From contig JBICHM010000368.1 in NCBI GenBank assembly GCA_043101835.1, forward strand, positions 1 to 12,324: a DNA stretch of 12,324 nucleotides. The letters run 5' to 3'. The position numbers and the translations under genes are program-made. Source of the DNA: JBICHM01 sp043101835. GTDB taxonomy: Bacteria > Planctomycetota > Phycisphaerae > Phycisphaerales > UBA1924. Each line of letters starts with the position of its first letter. The stretch's first letter is position 1. The notes under the pieces were generated by a model, which was not told the origin of the DNA, made no database searches, and saw nothing but the letters and a program-made list of their open reading frames with translations. Shown one piece after another: positions 1 through 7,093 of the stretch.

Positions 1-644
1 TCTTCGGGTTCTATCCGAACAAGCAGATCACGACGGGCGAGGGCGGGATGGTCGTCACCGACGACGACAAACTCGCCGACCTGTGCCGCTCGATGCGCAA
101 CCAGGGGCGCCCGGTGGCATCGACGGCGCACGCGGGCGCGCTGGGGCCGAGCCAGCCGCTGCAGCACGAGCGCATGGGCTACAACTACCGCCTCAGCGAG
201 GTGCACGCGGCGATCGGCGTGGCGCAGATGCGCCGCCTCGACGAGATCCTCGAGAAGCGTTCGATGGTGGCCGGCGCGTACATGCAGCGCCTGATGGGCA
301 CGAGCGACATCACGCTCCCGACGGTCGACCCGCGCACGCAGATGTCGTGGTTCGTGTTCGTCGCGCGCCTCGGCCCGGTGTATTCGCGCGACGAGCGGGA
401 CCGGATCGTCGCGGGGATGCGCCGGCACGACATCGGCTGCGCCGACTACTTCCCGTGCATCCACCTGCAGGGTCACTATCGCGAGCTGTTCGGCTACAAG
501 CCCGGCGACTTCCCGATCGCCGAGAGCGTGAGCGCCCGGACGATCGCGCTGCCGTTTCACAACCGGTTGACGACCGCCGAGATCGATTTCGTGGCGCAGA
601 CGCTCGAGCTCATGATCTCGCGCGAGAACATCAAGCGCACCTGA
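1..644 (+). CDS. DegT/DnrJ/EryC1/StrS-family PLP aminotransferase, 3' part
   Basis: This is the C-terminal 213 residues of a fold-type I PLP-dependent sugar aminotransferase; the gene starts before the window and the reading frame is already open at base 3. The first residues, FYPNKQITTGEGG, are the PLP-lysine block of the family, with the Schiff-base Lys encoded at 21-23. Further on, GYNYRLSEVHAAIGVAQ is the conserved block after the lysine, and the C-terminal domain ends with the usual ALPFHNRLTTAEIDFV pattern. Family members transfer an amino group from glutamate to keto-sugar nucleotides, usually for O-antigen, capsule or glycan biosynthesis in the cytoplasm. Substrate specificity cannot be read from this fragment. 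A 7-bp hairpin follows the stop codon, and fumC begins 36 bases later in the same direction, with no obvious functional link. The ATG at 48 is internal, not the start. Confidence 0.93.
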   Translation, partial: FGFYPNKQITTGEGGMVVTDDDKLADLCRSMRNQGRPVASTAHAGALGPSQPLQHERMGYNYRLSEVHAAIGVAQMRRLDEILEKRSMVAGAYMQRLMGTSDITLPTVDPRTQMSWFVFVARLGPVYSRDERDRIVAGMRRHDIGCADYFPCIHLQGHYRELFGYKPGDFPIAESVSARTIALPFHNRLTTAEIDFVAQTLELMISRENIKRT

Positions 645-661
645 CCGGCGCGGCGCGCCGG
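645..661 (+). terminator. Perfect 7-bp GC hairpin after the aminotransferase
   Basis: CCGGCGC (645-651), a 3-nt loop and GCGCCGG (655-661) form a perfect stem starting one base after the stop codon. There is no T-tract, so it may be a weak terminator or 3'-end stabiliser rather than a classic intrinsic terminator. Confidence 0.35.
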
Positions 662-680
662 CATCACCACGGAGGAGACG

Positions 681-2126
681 ATGGCCACCGCGATCCAGGG
701 CGACGTTCGCGTCGAGAAGGACACGATGGGCGAGATGCAGGTCCCTGCGCAGGCGCTCTACGGCGCCAGCACGCAGCGGGCCGTGCTCAACTTCCCGATC
801 TCCGGACGCCCCGTGCCGGCGTCGCTCGTCCACGCGTACGGCCATCGGAAGGGCGCGTGCGCCGAGGTGAACCGCCGGCTCGGCCTGCTCGATGACGGGC
901 GCGCTGCGGCGATCGTCGACGCGGCGGGCAAGGTGGGCGCCGGCGAGGTGGACGGACACTTCCCCGTCGATGTCTTCCAGACCGGCTCGGGGACGAGCAC
1001 GAATATGAACGCGAACGAGGTCATCGCGAATCTCGTCTGCGTCGCGCGCGGAGCGGCGGTCGGGTCATCGAAGAACAAGGACTACCTCGACGCCGGCGGC
1101 GTGCATCCCAACGACCACGTGAACATGGGGCAGTCGTCGAACGACACCTTCCCCACCGCGCTGCACATCGCCGGCGCGCAGGCCATTCACGACCGGCTGC
1201 TCCCGGCGGCCGAACGCCTCGCCGCGTCGCTGGAGGTGAAGTCGCGCGACTTCGACGACGTGATCAAGATCGGGCGCACGCACCTGCAGGACGCGACACC
1301 CATCCGCCTCGGGCAGGAGTTCAGCGGGTACGCGGCCCAGATTCGCAAGGGTTGCGAGCGTCTGCGTCGCGCGCTCGACGCCCTGTGCGAGCTCGCCCTT
1401 GGCGGCACGGCCGTCGGCACCGGCATCAACACGCACAAGGCGTTCGGAGCACAGGTCGCGGCGCACCTCGCGGAGCGCCTCGGCATTCCCTTCCGGGAGG
1501 CCACGAATCACTTCGAGGCGAACCACGCGCGCGACGGCGCAGTCGAGGCGTCGGGCGCGTGCAAGACGCTGGCCGTCAGCCTCTCGAAGATCGCCAACGA
1601 CCACCGCCTCCTGGGCAGCGGGCCGCGCTGCGGGGTCGGCGAGTTGCGTCTGCCTGCCGTGCAGCCGGGCTCGTCGATCATGCCGGGCAAGGTGAACCCG
1701 GTGATCTGCGAGGCGGTGGTGATGGTCGCGTGCCGCGTGGTGGGGAACGACGCCACGGTGACGACCGCCGGCCTTGGCGGCGTCGGCGGGCTGCTCGACC
1801 TGCACGTCGGCATGCCGGTGATCGGGGAAGCGTTGCTCGACTCGATCGAGATTCTCGCCGGCGCGTGCGAGACGCTGCGCGCCAACTGCATCGAGGGCCT
1901 CGAGGCGGACGAGCAGCGCTGCCGCGAACTCATCGAGGGCTCGCTGGCGATGTGCACGAGCCTCGCGCCGGTGATCGGCTACGACAAAGCGGCGGCCATT
2001 GCGAAGCAGGCATTCAGCGAGGGCCGGACCGTGCGCGAGGTCGCCTACGAGGTCTCGGGGCTGGATCGCGAGCGCGTCGATGCGCTTCTCGACCCGCGCT
2101 CGATGACCGAGCCCGACGCTGGCTGA
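681..2126 (+). CDS. fumC: Class II fumarate hydratase
   Basis: This is a 481-residue enzyme of the fumarase/aspartase superfamily that interconverts fumarate and L-malate in the TCA cycle, normally as a cytoplasmic homotetramer. Visible blocks are TGSGTSTNMNANEV (101-114), HPNDHVNMGQSSNDTFPTA (142-160), IGRTHLQDATP with the catalytic-region His201, and the superfamily signature GSSIMPGKVNP (330-340) with the loop serines 331/332. Gly336 in the signature favours fumarase; aspartases usually have Ala there (MPAKVNP). The length fits FumC, which is about 460-480 residues. GGAGGA at 671-676 lies a few bases before the ATG and fixes the start. Its stop codon sits in a hairpin shared with the convergent downstream gene. 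It is oxygen-stable class II, with no [4Fe-4S] cysteines. An aspartase role is unlikely but not excluded. Confidence 0.96.
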   Translation: MATAIQGDVRVEKDTMGEMQVPAQALYGASTQRAVLNFPISGRPVPASLVHAYGHRKGACAEVNRRLGLLDDGRAAAIVDAAGKVGAGEVDGHFPVDVFQTGSGTSTNMNANEVIANLVCVARGAAVGSSKNKDYLDAGGVHPNDHVNMGQSSNDTFPTALHIAGAQAIHDRLLPAAERLAASLEVKSRDFDDVIKIGRTHLQDATPIRLGQEFSGYAAQIRKGCERLRRALDALCELALGGTAVGTGINTHKAFGAQVAAHLAERLGIPFREATNHFEANHARDGAVEASGACKTLAVSLSKIANDHRLLGSGPRCGVGELRLPAVQPGSSIMPGKVNPVICEAVVMVACRVVGNDATVTTAGLGGVGGLLDLHVGMPVIGEALLDSIEILAGACETLRANCIEGLEADEQRCRELIEGSLAMCTSLAPVIGYDKAAAIAKQAFSEGRTVREVAYEVSGLDRERVDALLDPRSMTEPDAG

Positions 2127-2140
2127 CAGACATGGTCAGC
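2122..2140. terminator. Hairpin containing both convergent stop codons
   Basis: GCTGAC (2122-2127) and GTCAGC (2135-2140) form a 6-bp stem with a 7-nt loop. The fumC stop (2124-2126) and the stop of the opposing secreted-protein gene (2136-2138) both lie in the stem, and only 9 bases separate the two genes. It could act as a small bidirectional 3'-end structure. There is no T-tract on either strand. Confidence 0.35.
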
Positions 2141-3389
2141 GCCGTCGGCGCATCGCGATGAGGCCGGCCAGCGGCATCGCCACCAGCGCGCCGGGCGACG
2201 GGAAGGTCGCCAGGTCGAAGGTGTAGACGCCAGACGAACCGTCGGTGAACTCGGCGATGAATGCGATGATGTCGCCGTCGAAGGACTCGCGTCCGATGCG
2301 AACGCGCGAGACGGACTTCTCGTCCTCGAGGTCGCTGGCGCGATCGACGAGTGTGATGATCTCGCCGTTGATCCAGGCGTAGAGCCCCTGCTGGCTCTGC
2401 GGGCCGGTGGCGGTGAAGACGACGCGGTCGCCGCTGACGGCGACATCCTGGAAGTCGCTGAACGTGCCGAAGCCGCCGGGGATGGGGTCGAAGAGGCTGG
2501 CGACACTGACGATCGACCCGCCCTGCACGCCGAGGTAGATCGTCGGGACGCCGAAGTTTCCCGAGCCGATGAACGCGGCGAAGGTGCCGTCATAGGAGAA
2601 GTTCTGGCGGATGCCGGTGAGCGGCGAGGTCTGCCCCGGGATGAACGAGTTGTTGTCGGCGAACACCGACACGAGGCCGCCGCCGGTCGAGAGGTAGAGC
2701 CCCTGGTTCGAGGACGACTTGCCCCAGAAGAGCGAGGCGCCGCCGCCGTTGACGGGATTCGGTCCGAAGTCGGTGAAGATCTGCGTGGAGCCCGGCAGCG
2801 ACTGTCCGAGGCGGACGATGCGGTTCTGCTCGGTGATTCGGTTCGTCGTCTGGAAGATGCCCTCGTTCGACACGCTGCTGTTCGGCGTGAACGCCCAGAC
2901 GGAGACGACGTCGCCGTCGACGGAGGGCATGCCGACCGTCTCGAAGAGCCTGGAGCCGCTGTCGGAGATGGGCTTGGTGTCGGCGATCGAGATCAGGCCG
3001 GTGGAGGCGGAGGAGAGGAACGCGCCGTCGAACCCGTCAAAGTCCGCGTTGAATGCGAACCGGAGGCCGCTGGCGGTGACCGAGGTGAAGGAATCGAAGG
3101 AGGTCGCGCCGCCGGGCGTGAGGGTGTCGTTCGTGACCAGACTGGAGAGCGTGACGCCGTTATAGCGCAGCAGTCCGCTGCCCGAACCCCAGCGTCCGCC
3201 GAAGTAGGTGAACCCGGCGGTCTGCGACGGGGCGATGTTGAACGAAGTGAAGTTCGCTCCCGCGACACCCGGGGCCGGCTGGCCGGTGTTGGCGACACGG
3301 GCGACCCATGTCGGCAGGGCGGTCGCCGTCGACGCGGCGACGCCGGAGAGCAACGCGACCACAGCCGCGCGCGCAGCGCTCATGCACAT
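2136..3389 (-). CDS. Secreted beta-repeat protein with PEP-CTERM-like sorting tail
   Basis: This 417-residue predicted extracytoplasmic protein begins with a signal peptide (residues 1-25, hydrophobic core AAVVALLSGVAAS, likely cleavage near TATA-LP). The middle is rich in Gly, Ser, Thr and aromatic residues. It has about five loose repeats of the type 'DGdvVaF...GiY....g.l..v.d...iPG', which suggests a beta-propeller or similar all-beta fold. The C-terminus has the PEP-CTERM-like layout: a PSPGALVA motif, a short hydrophobic stretch, then terminal MRRRR. Such tails are processed by exosortase/archaeosortase-type systems and are common in Planctomycetota. No enzymatic motif is visible. I chose the ATG at 3389 because GAGGAG (3398-3403) lies 8 bases upstream; the ATG two codons later (3383) is the alternative. 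It is convergent with fumC and divergent from phr. Confidence 0.85.
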   Translation of the reverse strand: MCMSAARAAVVALLSGVAASTATALPTWVARVANTGQPAPGVAGANFTSFNIAPSQTAGFTYFGGRWGSGSGLLRYNGVTLSSLVTNDTLTPGGATSFDSFTSVTASGLRFAFNADFDGFDGAFLSSASTGLISIADTKPISDSGSRLFETVGMPSVDGDVVSVWAFTPNSSVSNEGIFQTTNRITEQNRIVRLGQSLPGSTQIFTDFGPNPVNGGGASLFWGKSSSNQGLYLSTGGGLVSVFADNNSFIPGQTSPLTGIRQNFSYDGTFAAFIGSGNFGVPTIYLGVQGGSIVSVASLFDPIPGGFGTFSDFQDVAVSGDRVVFTATGPQSQQGLYAWINGEIITLVDRASDLEDEKSVSRVRIGRESFDGDIIAFIAEFTDGSSGVYTFDLATFPSPGALVAMPLAGLIAMRRRR

Positions 3390-3477
3390 ACCCTCATCTC
3401 CTCGGACGAAGTCCGACTCCTCGCGATTTCCCGCTCGTGGCCGCCCGGTGCAGGGGCGACCGTCCCTGTGCTGCCTG

Positions 3478-3483
3478 AGTATA
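3478..3483 (-). promoter_or_regulatory. Candidate -10 box (TATACT) for the secreted beta-repeat gene
   Basis: On the minus strand TATACT stands about 90 bases before the ATG at 3389. The same hexamer precedes tRNA-Val and pntAA. No convincing -35 box is seen. The leader it would produce contains a small perfect hairpin, CGGAC/GTCCG (3403-3415), just before the ribosome binding site. Confidence 0.35.
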
Positions 3484-3520
3484 CGGGTGACCCGGCCGAA
3501 TCGATCCACCTTTTTCAGCG

Positions 3521-3534
3521 GTCCGGCGCCGGAC
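3521..3534. promoter_or_regulatory. 14-bp perfect palindrome in the divergent region upstream of phr
   Basis: GTCCGGCGCCGGAC is a perfect inverted repeat in the 218-base gap between the divergent secreted-protein gene and phr, 73 bases before the phr start. It could be an operator for a dimeric regulator or a hairpin. GC-rich palindromes also arise by chance at this base composition. Nothing else clear is seen in the gap apart from the -10 candidate at 3478. Confidence 0.3.
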
Positions 3535-3607
3535 ATCGCCCGAAATCACTGCATCGGGAGGCTCAGCCGGGTCGAAACCCTCCCTGCCACCACGCCAGGA
3601 CCCGCCC

Positions 3608-5035
3608 ATGCGACCACTCGTCTGGCTTCGAACCGACCTCCGCGCCCGGGACAACACCGCGCTGCGGGCGGCGGCGGCGCGCGCGGACCGCGGCGTCGTG
3701 GCGGTCTACCTGCTCGCGCCGGCCATGTGGGGGCGCCACGACGAGGCCGGGGCGAAGATCGACTTCATCCTTCGCAGCCTGCGCGAGCTCTCGTCGACGC
3801 TCCGGACGCGGAACATCCCGCTGCTCATCCGCGAGGCGCCTGGGATCGACGACGCGTCCGAGGCGCTGCTCGCCGTCGCGCGGGAGCACGATTGCGATGC
3901 GCTGCACTTCAACAGGCAGCACGAGGTCAACGAGCAGCGGCGCGACCAGCAGGTTGCCGACGCGTTCGAGTCGGCCTCGATCGAGGTGCGGGCGCACGAC
4001 GACCAGACGATCTTTCCGCCGGGGTCGGTGCTGACGAAGCAAGGCTCGTACTACAGCGTCTTCACGCCCTTCAAGCGGGCCTGGCTGGAGGCGGCGCGCG
4101 ATCGTGACGACCTCGACCCGGCGGGCCTTCCGAAGAAGCACTCGGACCTCGTCTGCGAGCCCGACGCGATCCCCGATTCGATCGACGGATTCGAGAGCGC
4201 GATCGACGCCGATCGCTGGCCGGGCGGCGAGTCGGGCGCGCAGAAGCGGCTCGCGTCGTTCTGCGCCGGTCCGATCAGCGACTACCACGAGGCGCGCGAC
4301 ACGATGGCGATCGACGGTACGAGCCGGCTGTCGCCGTACCTGGCGCAGGGCGTGCTGTCGGCACGACAGTGTCTGCGCGCAGCGCGGGATGCCAACGCGG
4401 GACGCTTCACCGGTGGTTCGCCGGGGGCGGAGACGTGGATCAGTGAGTTGATCTGGCGTGAGTTCTACAAGCACATGCTCGAGGGCTCGCCGCGCGTGAG
4501 CATGGGGCGGGCGTTCAAGCCCGAGACCGACGCCCTCGACTGGCGCAAGGACGAGGACGAGTTCGAGCGGTGGACGCAGGGGATGACGGGCTTCCCGATC
4601 GTTGACGCCGGCATGCGCCAGCTCGCGGCGACGGGGTGGATGCACAACCGGGCGCGCATGATCGTGGCGATGTTCCTGACGAAGGACCTCTACATCGATT
4701 GGCGCTGGGGCGAGCGGTGGTTCATGCGCCACCTGGTCGATGGCGACCTCGCGGCCAACAACGGCGGGTGGCAGTGGTCGGCCTCCACCGGCGCCGACGC
4801 CCAGCCGTACTTCCGCATCTTCAACCCGGTGCGCCAGAGCGAGCGGTACGACCCCGACGGCGACTACATCCGGCGGTGGGTCCCCGAGCTCGCGGGTGTC
4901 AAGGGCAAGGCGATCCACGACCCGTCGCGCCTCGAGAAGGCGGCGCGAGCCCGGCTGGAATACCCCGAGCCGATGGTGGACCACAGCGCCGCGCGAGACC
5001 GGGTGCTGGAAGCCTTCAAGCGTCTGAAGGACTGA
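3608..5035 (+). CDS. phr: Class I deoxyribodipyrimidine (CPD) photolyase
   Basis: This 475-residue FAD flavoprotein uses blue light to split UV-induced cyclobutane pyrimidine dimers in DNA. The N-terminal alpha/beta antenna domain opens with MRPLVWLRTDLRARDN (residues 1-16), the usual WFRxDLRxxDN signature. The FAD domain contains WISELIWREFYKHM (277-290), GFPIVDAGMRQLAATGWMHNR (328-348), DLYIDWRWGERWF (360-372) and NNGGWQWSASTGADAQPYFR (384-403). By alignment from memory with E. coli Phr (472 aa), Trp311, Trp365 and Trp388 correspond to the electron-transfer triad, and Trp390 lies in the dimer pocket. The length is normal. AGGA (3597-3600) seven bases upstream supports the ATG. The antenna cofactor (MTHF, 8-HDF or other) cannot be assigned. 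It is a single gene, with its stop 82 bases before tRNA-Val. Confidence 0.95.
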   Translation: MRPLVWLRTDLRARDNTALRAAAARADRGVVAVYLLAPAMWGRHDEAGAKIDFILRSLRELSSTLRTRNIPLLIREAPGIDDASEALLAVAREHDCDALHFNRQHEVNEQRRDQQVADAFESASIEVRAHDDQTIFPPGSVLTKQGSYYSVFTPFKRAWLEAARDRDDLDPAGLPKKHSDLVCEPDAIPDSIDGFESAIDADRWPGGESGAQKRLASFCAGPISDYHEARDTMAIDGTSRLSPYLAQGVLSARQCLRAARDANAGRFTGGSPGAETWISELIWREFYKHMLEGSPRVSMGRAFKPETDALDWRKDEDEFERWTQGMTGFPIVDAGMRQLAATGWMHNRARMIVAMFLTKDLYIDWRWGERWFMRHLVDGDLAANNGGWQWSASTGADAQPYFRIFNPVRQSERYDPDGDYIRRWVPELAGVKGKAIHDPSRLEKAARARLEYPEPMVDHSAARDRVLEAFKRLKD

Positions 5036-5078
5036 CGCTGGAGGCCCCTCGGGGAGTGGCGAGCGGACCGGCCGCGGC

Positions 5079-5084
5079 TATACT
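5079..5084 (+). promoter_or_regulatory. Candidate -10 box (TATACT) for tRNA-Val
   Basis: TATACT lies 34 bases before the tRNA-Val 5' end, in the short gap after phr. A transcript starting about 7 bases downstream would have a leader of about 27 nt. No strong -35 box is seen. Confidence 0.4.
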
Positions 5085-5117
5085 GGCGACCCGCCGCCGG
5101 AGCCCCGGCGGTGTTTC

Positions 5118-5191
5118 GGGCGATTGGCGCAGTTGGCTAGCGCGCTTCGTTGACATCGAAGAGGTCACTGGTTCGAGTCCAGTATCGCCCA
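5118..5191 (+). tRNA. tRNA-Val(GAC)
   Basis: The cloverleaf is complete over 74 nt. The acceptor stem GGGCGAT (5118-5124) pairs 7/7 with ATCGCCC (5184-5190), and A5191 is the discriminator. The anticodon stem CTTCG (5145-5149) pairs with CGAAG (5157-5161) around the loop TTGACAT, giving anticodon GAC at 5152-5154. The T-stem ACTGG (5167-5171) pairs with CCAGT (5179-5183) around TTCGAGT. CCA is not encoded. The 3' 13 bases belong to the att core of the integrated element, so this end of the gene is supplied by or shared with the mobile element. The antisense strand carries the last 13 codons of the integrated integrase frame. Confidence 0.95.
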
Positions 5192-6444
5192 CTTGGTAGG
5201 TTTTCCGCACCGGCGCAGGCAACTGCCGACGACTGCGGGTCGCTGCTAACCGCTGGCGCCGCAACGGCTTCCGGCGGGTCAGCCGAAACGGGCTGCGCTT
5301 CGTCGCAGTCGCCTGCCGTCCCCTGCTGCACCGGATTCTGCACCGCTTCGTCGGCGGCTCGGGCGAAGTGTTCGTCCCGGACCTGCAGGTAGTGCTCGAC
5401 GGCGATCTGCGGGGTCTGGCCGAGCCAGGCGGACACCACATGCGTCGGGTACCGCTCGGCCAGTTCGGTCGCGCGGGTCGCCCGGAGGTTGTGCCAGACC
5501 TTCGGCCACGGGACCAGCCCGGCCCGCTCGATGATCCGCTTCAGTTGCACCCCGAGGTTGGCGTGATGGCGGAGCGTCGGGATGACGAACTCGGCCCCCT
5601 CGTCGGCCTGCTCGAACGCCTCGCGGAGGATGCCAGCCAGTTCGGGGAAGATGGGCGCCTGCCGAATGCCGCCGTCCTCGTGGTGTTCCGTCTTCGGAGC
5701 GCGGATCGTGAAGCGGTCGCGCGCCCAGTCGATGTCGCTCCACCGGAGTTGCTGGACTTCCGAGGGAATCCGCAGCCCGGCGAAGCGACCGAGCGAGAAC
5801 AGGAGGCGCCATTCGAGCGTCGGGCAGGCGTCCAGCACGCGCGCCGCCGTCTCGCGGTCGATGAAGCGGAGCCGCTCGCGGTTCGAGCGAACGAACCCCG
5901 AGAGATGGGCCAGCGGCTCGGCGTCCATCACACCCCGGCGGCGCGCGGCCTTGAAGAACTGCTTGGCGATGGACACCGACTTCCGAGCGGTGTTCTTCGA
6001 CAGGCCCCGCTCGCCGGTCATCCAGTTCCACCAGTCGTCGCCGTCGCCCGCCGTGATCGTCCGCAGGTCGCGGGACTCGCCGAAATGCTCGACGAGGTGA
6101 TTCCGCGCCCGGTGGAGCGTGAGCAGCGTTGACGGCTTCACATCGTGCCGGGCTTCGATGTAGTCGAGCGTGAACGCGCCGACGGTCGCGGCGGCTCGTG
6201 GTTCGACGAGGCCAGCGCGCGACATCCGGTCGTAGAGCGTTGGCGGAAGCTCGGCCAGCCACGCGGCGGTGGCTCGGGGGAGCGGCTGCTTGGAGAGCGC
6301 CGCTCCGAGGAGCGCATCGACATGACGCTGGATCGACTCGGCGTCGGCCTGCCGCATCGACCCCAGGCGGAGCGACCGGCGGCGGTTGTCCACGCCGGCG
6401 AACTGAACCTTCCAGCCGTTGCCCTCACGGTGCAGACTCGACAT
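5137..6444 (-). CDS. int: Tyrosine-recombinase integrase (integrated form)
   Basis: This 435-residue site-specific recombinase would integrate and excise the element at tRNA-Val. An N-terminal arm/SAM-like core-binding region lies at about 85-185 and the catalytic domain at about 195-365. Catalytic residues visible are Arg225 in FAGLRIPSEV, Lys251 in APKTEHH, His318 and Arg321 in VWHNLRATRATEL, and Tyr352 in VEHYLQV. The usual second His (LGH) is Gln343 (WLGQTPQ). The ATG at 6444 overlaps the upstream xis stop as TGATG; longer in-frame starts would overlap xis heavily. The last 13 residues (TRTSDLFDVNEAR) are read antisense from host tRNA-Val, beyond the att core. In a circular form, the frame would instead continue into the 68-codon segment at 10149-10355, giving 490 residues. 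This gene is therefore 3'-altered by integration. Confidence 0.93.
   Translation of the reverse strand: MSSLHREGNGWKVQFAGVDNRRRSLRLGSMRQADAESIQRHVDALLGAALSKQPLPRATAAWLAELPPTLYDRMSRAGLVEPRAAATVGAFTLDYIEARHDVKPSTLLTLHRARNHLVEHFGESRDLRTITAGDGDDWWNWMTGERGLSKNTARKSVSIAKQFFKAARRRGVMDAEPLAHLSGFVRSNRERLRFIDRETAARVLDACPTLEWRLLFSLGRFAGLRIPSEVQQLRWSDIDWARDRFTIRAPKTEHHEDGGIRQAPIFPELAGILREAFEQADEGAEFVIPTLRHHANLGVQLKRIIERAGLVPWPKVWHNLRATRATELAERYPTHVVSAWLGQTPQIAVEHYLQVRDEHFARAADEAVQNPVQQGTAGDCDEAQPVSADPPEAVAAPAVSSDPQSSAVACAGAENLPSGRYWTRTSDLFDVNEAR
5179..5194 (+). repeat. attL core, 16-bp direct repeat
   Basis: CCAGTATCGCCCACTT is identical to 10356-10371. It starts exactly at the 3' arm of the tRNA-Val T-stem and runs through the acceptor stem, the discriminator and three more bases. 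This is the classic placement for tyrosine-recombinase integration in tRNA genes. The bases just outside differ from those at the other copy (T versus G before, G versus C after). Confidence 0.92.
5327..5346 (-). repeat. 20-bp arm-type repeat, left copy
   Basis: Identical over 20 bp to 10287-10306 and in the same orientation. Its core on the minus strand is GGTGCAGAATCCGGTGCA, two GGTGCA units 6 bp apart. It lies 132 bp inside attL and within the integrase coding region, where it reads VQNPVQ. It is a candidate integrase arm-binding site. Confidence 0.55.
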
Positions 6445-6632
6445 CACGCGGTCTCCGAGCGCTTGAGCCATTCGATGAGTTCGTGGCGCAGGAACAGACG
6501 CCGCCCGCCCTTCTTGTGGGACGGGAGGACGCCCCGACGCACCCACTCGTCCACGGTGCGGAGCCCGAGCTTGAGGAACGCAGCGGCGCCGTGCCGGTCG
6601 AGAACTTCGGATTCGCCTGGCTGACCGCTCAT
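6444..6632 (-). CDS. MerR/AlpA-type excisionase-like DNA-binding protein
   Basis: This 62-residue protein is mostly a winged helix-turn-helix of the excisionase/HTH_17 type. Residues 14-56 show the pattern HGAAAFLKLGLRTVDEWVRRG, then KGGRRLFLRHELIEWL, where the wing RRLF precedes the last helix as in Xis and AlpA proteins. Such proteins bend att DNA to direct the integrase toward excision, or regulate int. The ATG at 6632 overlaps the stop of the ribbon-helix-helix gene as ATGA. Its own stop overlaps the integrase ATG as TGATG, so the three are probably co-translated. An excisionase role is inferred from position and fold. A purely regulatory role is possible. Confidence 0.85.
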   Translation of the reverse strand: MSGQPGESEVLDRHGAAAFLKLGLRTVDEWVRRGVLPSHKKGGRRLFLRHELIEWLKRSETA

Positions 6633-6958
6633 GCCGGGCTCGCTTTCGCGGAGGGGCGGCGGCCGGGCTTCTTCTTCTCGCGGGCGGCCTTGGACTTCTT
6701 GCCCACCGTCTCGACCTCCGAGACGGTCAGTTCCTCCCCGACCACGGCGGCGAGGGCGGACATGAACTTCGGGTGATCGAGGAGCTTCGCCACCAGCGGA
6801 TTCGCGAGAGCGGCGATGCTGGCCCGTTCGTCCTGGAGCCCGTTCCGGAGGACGCGCTCCACCACGGCGGACCGGGATTCCCCGAGGGACTCGGCGATCG
6901 AGTCGATCTCGTCGACGAGTTGGGGGTCGAGGGCGACAGAGATGGGGATTTTCTTCAT
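6629..6958 (-). CDS. Ribbon-helix-helix (CopG/ParD-like) regulator, first gene of the element operon
   Basis: The protein has 109 residues. Residues 4-41 have the RHH layout: strand IPISVAL, helix DPQLVDEIDSIAESLG, then ESRSAVVERVLRNGL. The middle is helical, and the C-terminus from about residue 87 is very basic (KKSKAAREKKKPGRRPSAK), possibly for nonspecific DNA binding. It is the first gene after the TTGACA promoter and overlaps xis by ATGA. It probably controls copy or excision through that promoter, as CopG/RHH repressors do in rolling-circle plasmids. No toxin follows it, so an antitoxin role is less likely. There is no Shine-Dalgarno sequence before the ATG, and the promoter position suggests a leaderless message. 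Confidence 0.82.
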   Translation of the reverse strand: MKKIPISVALDPQLVDEIDSIAESLGESRSAVVERVLRNGLQDERASIAALANPLVAKLLDHPKFMSALAAVVGEELTVSEVETVGKKSKAAREKKKPGRRPSAKASPA

Positions 6959-6965
6959 GCGCAGA

Positions 6966-6994
6966 CTATTAGCAGATTACGAATTCGGTGTCAA
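6966..6994 (-). promoter_or_regulatory. Promoter of the rhh-xis-int operon, with palindrome in the spacer
   Basis: On the minus strand a perfect -35 TTGACA (6989-6994) is separated by 17 bp from a -10-like TAATAG (6966-6971). The -10 ends 7 bases before the ATG at 6958, so the transcript should start at or very near the A of the start codon. An 8-bp palindrome CGAATTCG (6980-6987) sits in the spacer and is a candidate operator for the RHH protein. Two further inverted repeats, GCCC-TTT-GGGC (6997-7007) and GAGGGC/GCCCTC (7017-7034), lie just upstream. Confidence 0.6.
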
Positions 6995-7093
6995 ACGCCC
7001 TTTGGGCAGCAAATCCGAGGGCCTGCGAGCCCTCCACGCCAAAGCCGCTCCCCGGGGTCCTTCGTGATGGCCCTGATTCGGTAGCCTGATGCC

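Noticed and set aside
3563..4984. Long minus-strand open frame opposite phr, and similar long frames opposite fumC and pntAA
   Set aside because: Typical antisense open frames in high-GC DNA, with Arg/Pro/His-rich composition and no start signals; the opposite strand encodes clear enzymes.
6445..6546. Longer integrase start upstream of 6444
   Set aside because: It would overlap most of the xis gene in another frame; the TGATG junction and family-like N-terminus support 6444.
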